Of a stretch of 64,000 bases of DNA, positions 20,742 through 31,660 are shown one piece after another; position 1 is the stretch's first letter, and each line of letters begins with the position of its first letter. The translations under genes were made by a program, and so were the position numbers. The DNA is from Torymus aiolomorphi (lineage: Eukaryota > Arthropoda > Insecta > Hymenoptera > Torymidae), in NCBI GenBank assembly GCA_036365515.1, contig CM070874.1, positions 47,429,083 to 47,493,082 of the forward strand. Reading direction: 5' to 3'. The notes under the pieces are model-generated. The model did no database searches. It worked only from the letters and a program-made list of their open reading frames with translations, and was not told the origin of the DNA.

Positions 20742-23494
20742 GTATATGTTATCTGATTTATCCGTCGGATTCGGTGTTGATTGGGGTTCTTCCTTCGATA
20801 TGGACGGCCGTGGACTCAATTTCTATCATCCGTTGTCCTGGTATTCACCCTGAAGTCCCAAGGAAAACCACAGCCTCAAAACCTTGGGCAGGACAGCTCT
20901 TCCTCCTCTGATTGGCGAGGTTGTTGATCCTTTCGTTGTTGTTAACTTGTTGTTGTTTAATGCAGTTGACTCGTCGAAAGATCGTCGAAGTAATTGAAAC
21001 TGGTTGATGACTCGTTGAAACTTCTCGAAACTCGTCCAAACTCGTTGAAACTGGTTAAAGCTCGTTCAAACTTGTTGAAACTCGTTGAAGATTGTTGAAA
21101 CTTGTTAATACTTGTTAACAGTTAACACTTGATGAAAGCCGTTGAAACTTGATATAAATCGTTGAAAATGCGTTGATCTTGATATAACTATATGTATTCA
21201 GCGTAATTCTTGAAGATACGTGGGTGCTGATAGGTACAAGATTGGATTATTTCTCTAAGCGAGACCGCCCGTCGGTGTGCTGGGCTCCCTTTTATATGGT
21301 GAGCGCGGACCTGAAAACCGTTGAGGATGATCCCTCTCCCTCTGGTGGCGAAAACTTGAAATACATCTATCGCCTGTGGAAGTGCTGTAGGACCTCAAAA
21401 TCTGAAAGGAGGCTCCGCCCCCTTCTTCTGTGGTAGGAGGTACTGCTTCTCTCATTGGTTCCCCTGTTGGCCGGTTACCTATTACGTAATTTCATGGAAT
21501 TGTTTACTACCTAGGGGTTCTTGGAATAAAATGTTCGTTAGAATACTCTGCAACAGATTGTCATATATGTTAGATTACGTTTAATGACGTATTATTAATA
21601 ATAATATCAATCAACATATTATGCAACTTGTATCACCGGTAATTTATTGTTACTTTATTTATTTATCCGGTCTCTTCCTTATTAATCATAATGATCTCAA
21701 TCCATTAATAAAAAGTGCTTAAAACAATAAATTGTTAACCAACTGATAAACTATCGCTAATAACTTTATTAATTACTCAGTTTAATTGTTTTAATTAATC
21801 TTTATTAACCTCTCAAGTTAGGTTTATATGCTATCATTATTAACTATACATTGCATTAAATTGCAATTATTTTCAATATTATTCATCAATGCCTTAAATT
21901 AATAGTTATCTATATAAATATATTGGAATTTGTTGCTAAATTTGTTATCAAATCACGTGGATTCTCAACAATTGTTTATCCTTACTTATATGGCAATTAT
22001 TAAACATCCTTGATGCATTTACTATTAACATTCCTATAGTCATAATGTTATTAATTAATTATATGTTCAATTATGTTTTATTACGCAACTCCTAACTTTA
22101 TTGCTAGTCATTGACAACTTGTATAACAAAGCCTTTATTTATTTATTGCAATTGATATGAATTATCCCCGAATTGGCCGTAGTTCGTTAACCTTATAATG
22201 CTGCATGATATCATTAACCTTCAATTAACGTTGAGCAATGTTTGGTTACTATTTAATTATAAACAATTGTTATTGTTATTACGCGCCAGTATCCCCAAAA
22301 TAGCTAATTATCCGAATATCTAGAAATTGTTTTATTGTTTATCTTTAGCCCTTGTGATAAATTATTGTTATTAATATTATTAATATCCTTAGTCGGTTAT
22401 GATGATTGTTGCTAATCAACTCCTTAACTATTTTTAGTTATTATATTTGTTTATTTACACAACGTTGCACAACGTTATTATCTTCCGATTATACGTCGCG
22501 CAACGTTTGCTATACAATACCGCGCATTCTTAAATAATTATAAGCGTTATATTTTAACAGTTAATTATCAGTGACGGCGATGCTCATAATTTGTTAATTA
22601 TTGTTATATGGTTGTTTCTTAACCTGAAATTTTGACAGGGTTGCTTCTGTTATTTAAATGATTATCCGAACATCAATCATTCCCAAGATTTTAATAACAT
22701 TTGTAGTATTATTTATAATAATCTCCGTATTTGTTATAATTTTAACCTATTGTTATTATTTCTAGTTATTTCCATGAATCAATAGGGTTTATTCTCATGT
22801 TAGTAATACGCATGAATGAGTAGTGTAAAAGGGTTCGAGCGATTGCTTCCATTGCAAAAGGGGCCTAAAGGTCGGTTTGCATCCATTTTGTATTCCAAGG
22901 AATGCTAGTTCCTTACAGCCACGCGTGCCCCGCCAGGGTGCCACGTCATGTCCCATTTTAATACCATTTTCATTTTTTAATTATATTATTTATAAAGATT
23001 TTCTGAAAATAAAAAAAACAGGGCTTGAAAGATAAAAGTTGAAACTATCAAATAGGTTTGGTCTCATTTAGAAAAAAAATCATTTTCTCGTTGCTCCAAG
23101 CGACTTAAAAATGAAGCCAACGTTGTTTCTAAGCACCGATTTTCAATCTTATTAAATTAAATGTTAAACATTATCTATAATCTCAAAAGTATAGAGGAAA
23201 ATTCTAAAAGCATATCTAATTAGGTTTACGTAAAAATTACATTTTTTGCATTCATTAATATTAAAAATATGAGGGTGCCAAACTTACCTACCTGACACGT
23301 CATGCCCCGCCTTCCCCTATATAGGTACGACCGCTGCTCGGAAGAGCCTTAAGTATATATTTTTGGCAGAGCGAAAATTGCTACACCTCAAATAGTAAAA
23401 ATTAATATATAATAGTACTTTTCTACCCAAAATAAGTCCATTTTAAGCGTTTCCCGAGATGTTTGTATTATATTTCTGTACATGCTCATGTATG

Positions 23495-23605
23495 TATTCA
23501 CCTACAGCCTATTTGGCCCAGCGAGTGACCTACTTACAGTTTTTTTCCATACTCGCTTTCGAAATCCATATTTTTATTTTCATGATACGAATCTTCAGAG
23601 CGGAT
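23495..23605 (-). repeat. Repeat copy 2 (inverted partner of 18385-18490)
   Basis: 'ctatttggcccagcgagtga ... catactcgctttcgaaatcc ... cttcagagcgg' is the inverted relative of 18385-18490. Confidence 0.6.
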
Positions 23606-23814
23606 CCATTAATCCTTTCAATCACGAATTTTTCTGTAAAATTACGCCTTTTTTATACTAATTTGTTATCAACAACAATTGTTTAAAGTATTTATATAAT
23701 ATTATCATTTTTTTAAACTTCTTGGGATCTTAGAAAGGTAAGAAACAAAAAACCTGAACGAAATCGAATACATACTATTCATAAACGTTAAATAATAACC
23801 CTAGTGGAAATATT

Positions 23815-24275
23815 ATTTGTTCAAAACTGTTTAAAACTATTTAAAACTATTCATAACTGTTCAAATCTGTTTAAAACTGTTTAAAACTGTTCAAAAGTAC
23901 GTATTTTTGGATGTTTAAAACAGTTTTGAACAGATATAAACAGTTTTGAAGAGTTTTAAACTGTATTGAACAGTTTTAAACAGTTTTGAACAGTTATAAA
24001 CTTTTGTGTGAAAATAGTATTAATCAATAAGAATTTGTTTGGAACAGTTTAAAACAGGTTTGAACAGTTATGAACGGTTCTAAACAGTTTTAAACGGTTC
24101 TGAACAATTTTGAATAGTTTTAAACAGTTTTGAACTTTTGTTTTAAATTAGTATTAATAATATTAATAATTAAGAATTTCAATTGTTCAAAATTGCTTAA
24201 AACCATTTAAAACTGTTCAAAACTGTTTTAAACATCCAAAAATACGTACTTTTGAACAATTTTAAATAGTTTTGA
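23815..24275. repeat. Degenerate minisatellite of 'aacagttttaaacagttttg' words in both orientations
   Basis: Short units 'gtttaaaactgttcaaaact' (23820-23900 and again about 24185-24240) and their complements 'aacagttttgaacagttata' (about 23920-24130) alternate, so the array contains inverted halves capable of forming hairpins. No coding potential. Confidence 0.75.
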
Positions 24276-25440
24276 ACAAATGATATTTTCACTATGGAAC
24301 TGACGTGACCAAGGTGGGTAATTGTGATGGCCTGCTGTGACACACTGTGAAACACACTGTGTGGGTTTGCTGTTGAGTATGTTTTAGATAAGTATTTATG
24401 CCACACTCTGTAGGCTTAAACATCGAAAACATATTCAAGTTACCTAGCGTACATCGTTTTGTTAAAAGCGAAATGTAATCAAGTTTCTCGATTATCTCAG
24501 CGAAATTTGGACGAATCGGAACGAAATTTTTAAATAATCTAATCTTTAACTCGTTTAATTATAAGTAAGTACCTGATATTTCTATTTCAGAAAGATTGAT
24601 TCAAAAACAGAAATCGATTTTTAAGCAGAATATATATTTCATATTGGGCCTTTTCTTGCTATGAGCAATATTTTTCAATCCAATAGCAAAAAGCAGCTAA
24701 AAACAAAAAAAAGAATCGATTTTCGGCTTTTAAAAGGATTCGATTTTACACAAAAATGTTAAATGCAAAAGTTGTAAATAATATTAAAACGAAACTTGTT
24801 TTCAATTTTCAGTTATTTCCTTGTACAATGATTTCCTGACAAGTAAGACCTATATCAACGATTTCTAACGCCTAAATACATGTAAAACGATCGCTTTTTT
24901 ACTATAAGTTGACAGAATTTGATTTTATATAATAAGCTTTCAGTATTCAAGATGCTGCAATTTTTGCTCTGGTGAAAAGGGTTCTCGGGGAGTGTGGTCT
25001 TTCCTTATGTGTAAAAACGATGTTTATACCACTCTATATGACCTCAAAATCATGACTGTAATATGATTATTCGGATCTCGTGCTATAAAATACGGTTCGA
25101 AACGGGTGCGTAAGAATATTTTTAGCTCATGTGACTTTTCTCACTTGCTTCGCTCGTGCGAAAAACGTCACGTGGGCTAAATAATCACCTTCCGCACCCG
25201 TGTCGAAATGAACTATTTTGTATTGACGGAAGAGAGGGGGGGGGGGGCTGCGCTTGTTGCGCATGGTTGCACAGTGCTCCTTATATATAGTTAACATAAA
25301 AATTAATTAGACGAATTACCAAATTGTCGTTTGCTTATAATCCTGCTCAAAATCTGTCCTGCTATTGGGTACTTTACCTAACAAAGAAAATATTGTATAT
25401 TTGTATGGGGCTTTTCCCGCCGCTTGGTGGCGTTCTTTTG
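24276..25440. other. SelS intron 4: diverged repeat at 25020-25230, otherwise unremarkable
   Basis: No gene recognised. 25020-25230 ('ctataaaatacggttcgaaa ... tctcacttgcttcgctcgtg ... aataatcaccttccgcaccc') is a relative of 28150-28350. A run of G lies at about 25238-25247. Confidence 0.45.
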
Positions 25441-25730
25441 ACTTATGGGTAAATACATTATTTTTGTATATCTATATATTGGAGTTGCGAACACATGCAT
25501 AACGGCCTTTCTTCAATGGTGCAGGGTGTTGGATGTTGGATGTGTAGTATGTAGTCGTATCAACCCAAGGCCATAGAATAAAGAAAGAAAGAAAGTAGCA
25601 TGTAGATGGAAATCAGTAGATAAGATAGGACAACAAACATTAAATTTCCATGCTGCATGCTACATCCAACATCTTGCACCATTGAAGAAAGGCCGTAAAT
25701 ATAGATATACAAAAATAATGTGTTAGTATA
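25441..25730. mobile_element. Fold-back element
   Basis: The left arm (gtaaatacattatttttgta ... cggcctttcttcaatggtgca) is the complement of the right arm (tgcaccattgaagaaaggcc ... caaaaataatgtgtta). Outer sequence 'cgccgcttggtggcg' (about 25410) also pairs with 'cgccaccaagcggtgg' (about 26688). Confidence 0.65.
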
Positions 25731-26361
25731 GTATAGTATGGTTTTATTGGCCAAAATTTACAAATACTAGTGGATTTTTGTGCGCGCGATGCTTGCACAT
25801 GGTCCAATATATTTTCAGCTTTACTCACCAATGAGAGTTAATTTTATCCATCTAACAATATGGCTGACCTCCAATTTGAACATGGCTGCCTCCAATTCGA
25901 TACTTAAGAGTGCTCTCTACCTAAAACCCAACTCCGCAATAGATTGCATCGCCCCCATGACTTCATCTACGTATTTTCATTAATTTAGGTGTACTTACAA
26001 ATTTTAAATTCATCAAAACTCAGTTTTCGCATGTGTAGAAGTTAATAAGGATTATGTTTAAACAAGTTTCATGAATTTAGATGAATAAATGAACATTTGT
26101 TTTGTAGAGAAAAATCAAACGTCCAGTAGGCGTTACGGTAAGCTGCTCCCCGCGTTTCTCTACGAAATACGCATTTATTGATTGACTTTAGTTTGTAAAA
26201 ACTGTTCTAATGTTTTCTTTAATACCTAATACACGTGCGAAAACTCAAATTTTATATTATAATATAATTGCCCCAAATTATTTTAATTGACAAAAAACCC
26301 TTTTGACAGTAGGTGGCGTTGCGATCGGGGTAGACAGCACTCTTAATCGCGGTCTCTCTTT
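25731..26361. other. SelS intron 4, nothing recognised
   Basis: AT-rich; short open frames (for example 25780-25983) have no domain, and no element ends were identified. Confidence 0.35.
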
Positions 26362-26364
26362 TTA

Positions 26365-26582
26365 GGGAGCGTGTACATAAGCTCTGTGCAGTGCTGTGCG
26401 ATGCTGTGCTGTGCGATACTGTGTGACACCCGTGCTGTTGGTGCATTGGCTACTTATAGAACTACACCGCTAATTGGCTGAAATTTAAATATCGATCAAT
26501 CCGAAAAATAGTTCCATAAGTAGCCAACGCATCAACATCACAGCACCGCACAGCACCGCACAGCACTTATCTACACTCTCCC
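26365..26582. mobile_element. Fold-back MITE, TIR GGGAGCGTGTACATAAG, TSD TTA
   Basis: A 218-bp palindrome: ends gggagcgtgtacataagc and the complement of gtgctgtg.../...ttatctacactctccc. TTA at 26362-26364 and 26583-26585. It belongs to the same family as 6213-6582 and 7186-7369. Confidence 0.75.
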
Positions 26583-26713
26583 TTATAGATGGATACAGCT
26601 ATGTTACAAATTATACACATATAGTATATACAGATGGCGCGAAATACAAATAACAAAAATAATGTGTTGACACCTATGTCTCACTAGCGCCACCAAGCGG
26701 TGGAAAATGGAGT

Positions 26714-27070
26714 TGATTATCAGGTGAAAATCATGCCAAAACGTCACCTGATTATCAGCTGATTTTCACCTGAAAATCACGATAATATTTTCATTTATTA
26801 TTAATTATTATTATTAATTATTTCTTTTCATTCATTTACTAGAATCCACGATTAACTAATATGTTCGAAATAATGTACTCGCTGGCAAAGACGTTTTGAA
26901 TTAATTGTCATAATTAAAAAATGAGAAATTAAATAGAAAAAATTTAAGATTAACAATAATTAACGATAATAATAATTAATTATAAATGAAAATATCAACA
27001 TGGTTTTCAGATGAATATCAGCTGATAATCAGGTGACGTTTTGGCATGATTTTCACCTGATTATCAGCTG
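26714..27070. mobile_element. Fold-back element with 'tgattatcagctgattttca' arms
   Basis: Arms of about 100 bp pair (tgattatcaggtgaaaatca tgccaaaacgtcacc... with ...ggtgacgttttggcatgatt ttcacctg). The word 'gattatcag(c/g)tga' is repeated several times within each arm. It ends 145 bp upstream of SelS exon 5. Confidence 0.7.
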
Positions 27071-27215
27071 AGCTTTTTCAGTAGGGCACAGATTCATTTT
27101 GACAAATAATCTAAAACTGAAAAATATGAATGGATAGTCATATTTTATACATAAATATTCGATTAATAAATAAATAGTTGTCATATTTTGACTTACTTAC
27201 GTTTTAATATTTCAG

Positions 27216-27298
27216 AATATAATCCGTTGATGGGTGGTGGAGGTGGAAGGTATGTTCCACCAAAACGATCATGCTGTGGAAAAGGTGGTTGTGGGTGA
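27216..27298 (+). CDS. SelS: Selenoprotein S, terminal exon with Cys replacing Sec
   Basis: Preceded by tttaatatttcag, this exon completes the codon split at 17578 and reads EYNPLMGGGGGRYVPPKRSC and CGKGGCG before TGA at 27296-27298. YNPL followed by a glycine run and a basic patch is the conserved SelS tail. Vertebrate and many other SelS proteins end in a Gly-Gly-Sec-Gly; here the Sec position is TGT (Cys) and the terminal TGA follows one residue later, so TGA is a stop rather than a Sec codon. A second Cys pair (CC) lies six residues upstream. Together with exons 1-4 it gives a 181-residue protein, and the gene appears intact. Cys replacement is common in insects that lost the selenocysteine machinery. 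Confidence 0.88.
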
Positions 27299-27346
27299 TT
27301 ACACAGGTTCATTTAAAAAATATAAATTATAACTTTTTGTCTAAGA

Positions 27347-27352
27347 AATAAA
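27347..27352 (+). promoter_or_regulatory. Candidate poly-A signal of SelS
   Basis: AATAAA lies 49 bp after the SelS stop codon in an otherwise AT-rich 3' flank; it is the first such hexamer downstream. Confidence 0.5.
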
Positions 27353-27565
27353 TCAAGCCTAGTGATGATTTTGCCTATTATTTAAAATAATTTTGTACAA
27401 ATTTTAAATGGTTTAATGTTTAAATAAGTGAATTGAATTACGTATCATACATACATGTATTTGAGAAATAAGGTGAAAAATAGTCTAGCTATAATATTAT
27501 CAAATAAAGTTTTTATCTCATAAATAAATTTGTTTTCTTTTTACATAATACAAAATTGATATATT

Positions 27566-28065
27566 CCATATTCTTACTCGTACCTATACCACATTTCAGG
27601 GTTTCGACAGGACGCCCCCACCGTCTTGGCATGGGTGCGTTTGATCCTAACACCCTTTCCTTATACCCCGCACTATTCTTGCATTCGCCCAAGATTCGCA
27701 CTTGCGCACGCGCCCTATGGTGTGGGAAAACCTCAAATGCCACGAGGGAAAACCGACACCAAGAACAGCGGGCAGAGGAGTCAAACTTGAGTATGCTAGA
27801 GAAAACAAGCTCAGCTTATCCTCCCCTACCTACCGGCCTATGCACCATTAATGTTCTCTCTGTCAGTACGGCAGAGCGGTACCATCCAAGTGTTAAATAA
27901 AATGTTCACTCTGCCGTGTAGCCAGAAAGTCCATTGATTGGGCGGCTGCGAATCGCGGTAAGAACTGAGGCACATGATCAATTTTTTCATCCGGAAAAAA
28001 GTCAGAGGTGTCCGGCCGGGAATCGAACCCGAGTCTCCCGGACGGGAGGCCGAGCTCTTCGCTCC
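27566..28065 (-). mobile_element. tRNA-related SINE with perfect 16-bp target duplication
   Basis: ACAAAATTGATATATT occurs at 27550-27565 and again at 28066-28081, exactly bracketing 500 bp. On the minus strand the insert begins with a tRNA-like head: 'ggagcgaagagctcggcctc ... gggttcgattcccggccgg', including a good RNA polymerase III B box (ggttcgattcc). The A box is poor, so the copy may be truncated at its 5' end. The body has no RT frame. Long perfect duplications are the mark of LINE-mediated retroposition. Confidence 0.75.
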
Positions 28066-28081
28066 ACAAAATTGATATATT

Positions 28082-28656
28082 TGCATATAACAAGTAAAAC
28101 AATAGTACTTTTGCACTCGAATGAGAATCATTTTTAGCGCGTGTATCATTTTATACCTGCGCTCTAACCTAAAAATCGCAACTTTGACATGATTTTTAAG
28201 CTCTCGTGGTATAAAATACTGTATAAAACGTGTGTTTAGGGTGATTTTTACCGCATTCGATTTTTCTCACTCGCTTCGCTCTTGAAAAAAATGTCTTATG
28301 CGGTAAATAATCACCTTCCAGCTGTGTCATAATGTACTATTTTGCGTATGCTGTAAATGTAAGCGTGCGTAAAAGTGGAATTTTATGCACCTAGCGTCTA
28401 AATAGAATATTTTGATACTATTGTGAAATAGTACATTAAGATACATGTGCCTTAATTAGCCCATTATTGCACGGCGTGAAGGTAGGGCCCGAGCGCACCG
28501 AGGGTCCTATCACGCCGTGTAATGGGCTACTTAAGACTCTAGTATCGTACAATATTTTATAGCATAGCCTAACCTAAGCCCGCTGTCACGCCTATCCGTG
28601 CGCTAAGCAGTCCTTTTTTGCACCGTGAGGTTAGCGATATACACGGTGCAATAATG

Positions 28657-28690
<34 letters not shown>

Positions 28691-29147
28691 CTTATTCCTT
28701 CTGTATCTCGCTATTCATCATATAATACATGTATAACCGTTACAATAACCTTAGAGTAATTGAGAATATTAGTACAGAATCTATAATCGTTCAAACCAAT
28801 GAACTCATGACTATCAAGGAGCGCGGGAGCTCTTCGAAGGCAAGTGTAGAAGAAGCCTAAAGGAGCGACCCGTGCTACATATACATTGAAATGGGTGTAC
28901 GCAAAATTCAATGCGCTTTTACGCATATTGCGTTAGTTTTTACTATATAACATCTCCCTCTTAATCGAAAGCCATTTCATTGCTCTACTCAAATCAAAAC
29001 ATTTTATTTAAAAAGATTATCTCGTTCAGAAGATATAGAGAGCTGAATTTTTTGTGTGCGATTTCCTTTTATACTTTTCTTCTCCTTATTCAGGCGTCCG
29101 GTTTGCAGCTCTTACGACACTTCCGGTTGTCGTCTATCTTACGCTTG

Positions 29148-29148
<1 letters not shown>
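28082..29148. other. Intergenic repeats: diverged repeat and hairpin
   Basis: 28150-28350 is related to 25020-25230 (shared 'ctcac(t)tgcttcgctc' and 'aataatcaccttcc'). 28453-28545 forms a hairpin (ttagcccattattgcacggc gtgaaggtagggccc ... gggtcctatcacgccgtgta atgggcta). A (CA)n run lies at 28658-28687. No gene recognised. Confidence 0.5.

Positions 29149-29228
<80 letters not shown>
29149..29228. repeat. (TA)n(CA)n microsatellite
   Basis: About 10 TA then 30 CA dinucleotides; the Tyr-Ile/Thr-His open frames are artefacts. Confidence 0.9.
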
Positions 29229-29230
<2 letters not shown>

Positions 29231-29499
29231 GTATCTGATATATCTAACCTTACATACAACATGTCAGTATTTTTTTATATACAAATGTTATCGTATCGTG
29301 AGTTAGTTAATAACATATTTCAAAGATCTCAAGAAGTTGCTAGATTGTTTAGGTTAAGAACTTATTCTTAGCAATCTAAGAAGAAGAATTTTTATCTATC
29401 TATTATTTTATACATATACATTTTACAAATGTTATCATATCGTGAGTTAGTTAATTATACTTCTAGCTTCGCTCTCAAGATTATAAAATAATACGTAGT
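29229..29499. other. Spacer upstream of the DIRS-like element
   Basis: AT-rich; 'ttatcgtatcgtgagttagt' (about 29288) and 'ttatcatatcgtgagttagt' (about 29436) are short direct repeats. No gene seen. Confidence 0.3.
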
Positions 29500-29643
29500 A
29501 TTCCCCCCGCTAGCCGCCAGGCTGACAACGGAACCTTTAGAGTGGGAGAGGCAAAAAGAGTGGGGGTCCCTCCCATTCTCTCCGCCTCTCCCGCTCGCTT
29601 GCTCATTCTTTCTTCCGTTGTCGCCAGGTTAACATCGAGAACA

Positions 29644-29863
29644 ATGTCTAAGAGAAAAGCGATCGACTTAGAATATAACTATCTCTTGAAAAAGAGACAG
29701 GAAATGGATGATCGCATTAAACACTTACAAGGTACAAGTATCGAACTAGAATAGTCAGAGGGGGAAGACTGTTTAGGGGGACAAAAGATCGAGCTCAGTG
29801 ACGATTCTTCGGATCACAGTGACTTCGAGGAAGTTACAGACCACGAGGATGAGCTTAAATTAG
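29644..29863 (+). pseudogene. DIRS gag-like protein, N-terminal part with in-frame stop
   Basis: The ATG at 29644 opens a charged, helix-prone frame (LLKKRQEMDDRIKHLQ), then an in-frame TAG at 29752-29754, after which the same frame continues as acidic sequence (SDDSSDHSDFEEVTDHEDEL) to 29863. There it meets TTAG/GTAAGT, a strong splice-donor-like site. The matching acceptor-like site (ttccgttacag) is at 60263, after the Polinton, and the codon phase fits. Spliceosomal introns are known in some DIRS-like elements, so the Polinton may have landed inside a gag intron. DIRS ORF1 proteins are poorly conserved, so the identification rests on position and on the more typical second half at 60264-60908. 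Confidence 0.5.
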
Positions 29864-30306
29864 GTAAGTACGGAATCGCAGAAGGGAGACGTTGAGGGTT
29901 CACGTGGCCGAGGATCGCTCAGAAATGAAACATGATTCAAAAGAGATTAACCACTCTCTAACGCTCGGCAAGCGCCGAGATAAGACGATATGACGGAGCG
30001 CATGACAAAAGGGTTTTTTCGCGCGCGCCACACACGCGCCATACACGACTCAGTAAAGGTTAGGTTCTTGCTATAGCGCTCGGGACGCAACGAGACGAAA
30101 AAAGTTTTTCTCTCCAGTGCCACACACGTGCGGATCTGACGCCGCAAATGAAGGAGAGGCGAAAGACTTAAAGGTCAATAAATACAGACAAAAGTGAACG
30201 CTTACCAAACGGTAAGACGATAGAACATAAAATCGTTTTAATTACATGGAAATATTCACCATTGAAACGACACAGCGCTTACTTCTCGGATAGGACAGTC
30301 GAAAAC
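29864..30306 (+). other. Left part of the proposed DIRS gag intron
   Basis: Begins GTAAGT. Non-coding, with CpG-rich 'gcgcgcgccacacacgcgcc'. A minus-strand 66-codon frame (29947-30147) has no recognisable feature. Confidence 0.35.
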
Positions 30307-30312
30307 AACATG
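30307..30312. repeat. Polinton target-site duplication, left
   Basis: AACATG; the partner at 60178-60183 is AATATG. Six-base duplications are characteristic of Polinton integration. Confidence 0.8.
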
Positions 30313-30709
30313 AGTAGGTAAACTAGGAGAGTTCTGGACCCCCCACCACCTTATCCATCCACAACCCCCTCCCCTATCCCACCCCTCGTCTATGGGGCAG
30401 GACGTCACAAACCTTCTAGAACATTTGAGAGGCAGGCCCCGCAGTGACGTCATCGAGCCTTCTCGAAGATTGCACAATAGCCCTCAACGTGCGCAATTGT
30501 GTGACCCTACAGAAGGTGTCAAATTACGGATAAACAAGACGTCATTAAATATTATTAATCGCGGGCAGCCCTCTGCCGAATGTTCGATGATGTATCATGC
30601 GATAACGTCGCATAATGAATAAGCGCGGATGACCCATGAGTTTTGCGCGCTGGCCTTGCCGTATACAACTCTCTCTCTCTCTCTCTCTCTCCCTCTCTTT
30701 CTGTCTCTG

Positions 30710-30780
<71 letters not shown>

Positions 30781-30847
30781 TCGGGGGGCTGCGGTATGCA
30801 TCACGGAGCGTAATAATGAGGTATCAAATTGCAGCTGTTTCCCGACA
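30313..30847 (+). repeat. Polinton left terminal inverted repeat
   Basis: About 535 bp, matching the complement of 59669-60177 from 'agtaggtaaactaggagagt' inward to 'gcagctgtttcccgaca'. The length difference comes mainly from a (CT)n run and a C-rich tract near the tip. It contains CpG-rich sequence and 'gacgtca'-type words but no gene. Confidence 0.9.
30666..30778. repeat. (CT)n microsatellite inside left TIR
   Basis: Imperfect CT repeat; the corresponding (GA)n in the right TIR is 59741-59818. Ser-Leu and Arg-Glu frames across it are artefacts. Confidence 0.9.
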
Positions 30848-30860
30848 TAAAATCCATAAG

Positions 30861-31660
30861 ACCATATATTCATGAATCATGTACCATTAGCTTCCAAAAT
30901 CCGATAAAATATTGAAAACCCCATAAAAACCCCATAAAAACCCCATGAATCTGAAAATTTTTTATGTAGGTACACTTACCATGGTGCAGAGAGGCTATAC
31001 ACAAAAGTTATAAAATACACCATAAAAACCCCATAAGACCATATATTCATGAATCATGTACCATTAGCTTCCAAAATCCGATAAAATATTGAAAACCCCA
31101 TAAAAAACCCATAAAACCCCATGAATCTGAAAATTTTTGATGTAGGTACACTTGCCATGGTACAGAGAGGCTATACACAAAAGTTATAAAATACACCATA
31201 AAAACCCCATAGACACCCCATAAGACCATATATTCATGAATCATGTACTATTAGCTTCCAAAATCCGATAAAATATTGAAAACCTCATAAAAACCCCATG
31301 AATGTGAAAATTTTTTATGTAGGTACACTTGCCATGGTGCAGAGAGACTATACACAAAAGTTATAAAATACACCATAAAACCCCATAAGACCATATATTC
31401 ATGAATCATGTACCATTAGCTTCCAAAATCCGATAAAATATTGAAAACCCCATAAAAACCCCATAAAACCCCATGAATCTGAAAATTTTTTATGTAGGTA
31501 CACTTGCCATGGTACAGAGAGGCTATACACAAAAGTTATAAAATACACCATAAAAACCCCATAGACACCCCATAAGACCATATATTCATGAATCATGTAC
31601 CATTAGCTTTCAAAATCCGATAAAATATCGAAAACCCCATAAATCTGAAATTTTTTATAA
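30861..31660 (+). repeat. Subterminal tandem repeat, 165-187-bp unit, about 4.5 copies
   Basis: Units begin 'accatatattcatgaatcat' at 30861, 31038, 31225, 31390 and 31577 and contain 'cttccaaaatccgataaaat', runs of 'ccccataaaaa', 'tgtaggtacacttgccatgg' and 'tatacacaaaagttataaaa'. Unit length varies with the number of 'ccccata' words, and the last copy is truncated. It lies just inside the left TIR with no counterpart at the right end. The two identical 65-codon minus frames in it come from the repeat. Confidence 0.85.

Larger units (their letters stand above)
19416..22917. mobile_element. 3.5-kb TG...CA insertion with 4-bp duplication: probable solo LTR or large non-coding retroelement
   Basis: Copy A reads 'gagtgtgccacgcgtgcccc' without a break. 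Copy B has 3,502 bp between two copies of GCCA (19412-19415, 22918-22921). The insertion starts TGTTACGAACCC and ends TTCCTTACA, the TG...CA termini and 4-bp duplication typical of LTR-retrotransposon integration. I see no gag or pol and no internal LTR pair, so the simplest reading is an unusually long solo LTR. It contains two (TA)n runs, and 20518-20583 resembles the end of a TIR element found in the Polinton polymerase intron. Confidence 0.55.
18581..23317. mobile_element. TA-inserted TIR element, copy B
   Basis: Its ends match those of copy A (ggggagggcggggcacgtgt ... cgtcatgccccgccttcccc), flanked by TA (18579-18580, 23318-23319). Apart from insertions, copies A and B are nearly the same throughout. 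B lacks A's 1.87-kb insert but carries its own 3.5-kb insertion (19416-22917). It lies in SelS intron 4. Confidence 0.82.
29500..30306 (+). mobile_element. DIRS-like tyrosine-recombinase retrotransposon, left part
   Basis: The left boundary is approximate (composition changes at about 29500, 'attccccccgctagccgcc'). This part holds a leader and the first piece of the gag-like gene (29644-29863). It ends at the Polinton's 6-bp target duplication (AACATG, 30307-30312) and resumes at 60178. Because the remaining gag, RT-RNase H and tyrosine recombinase all lie right of the Polinton in the same orientation, the two parts are most simply one element split by that insertion. The right terminus lies outside the window. 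Confidence 0.65.

Noticed and set aside
27296..27298. SelS TGA read as selenocysteine
   Set aside because: The Sec position is already filled by Cys one codon earlier, and no family member continues beyond the following Gly.
31047..31596. Two identical 65-codon minus-strand ORFs
   Set aside because: They are the same stretch of the subterminal tandem repeat read twice.
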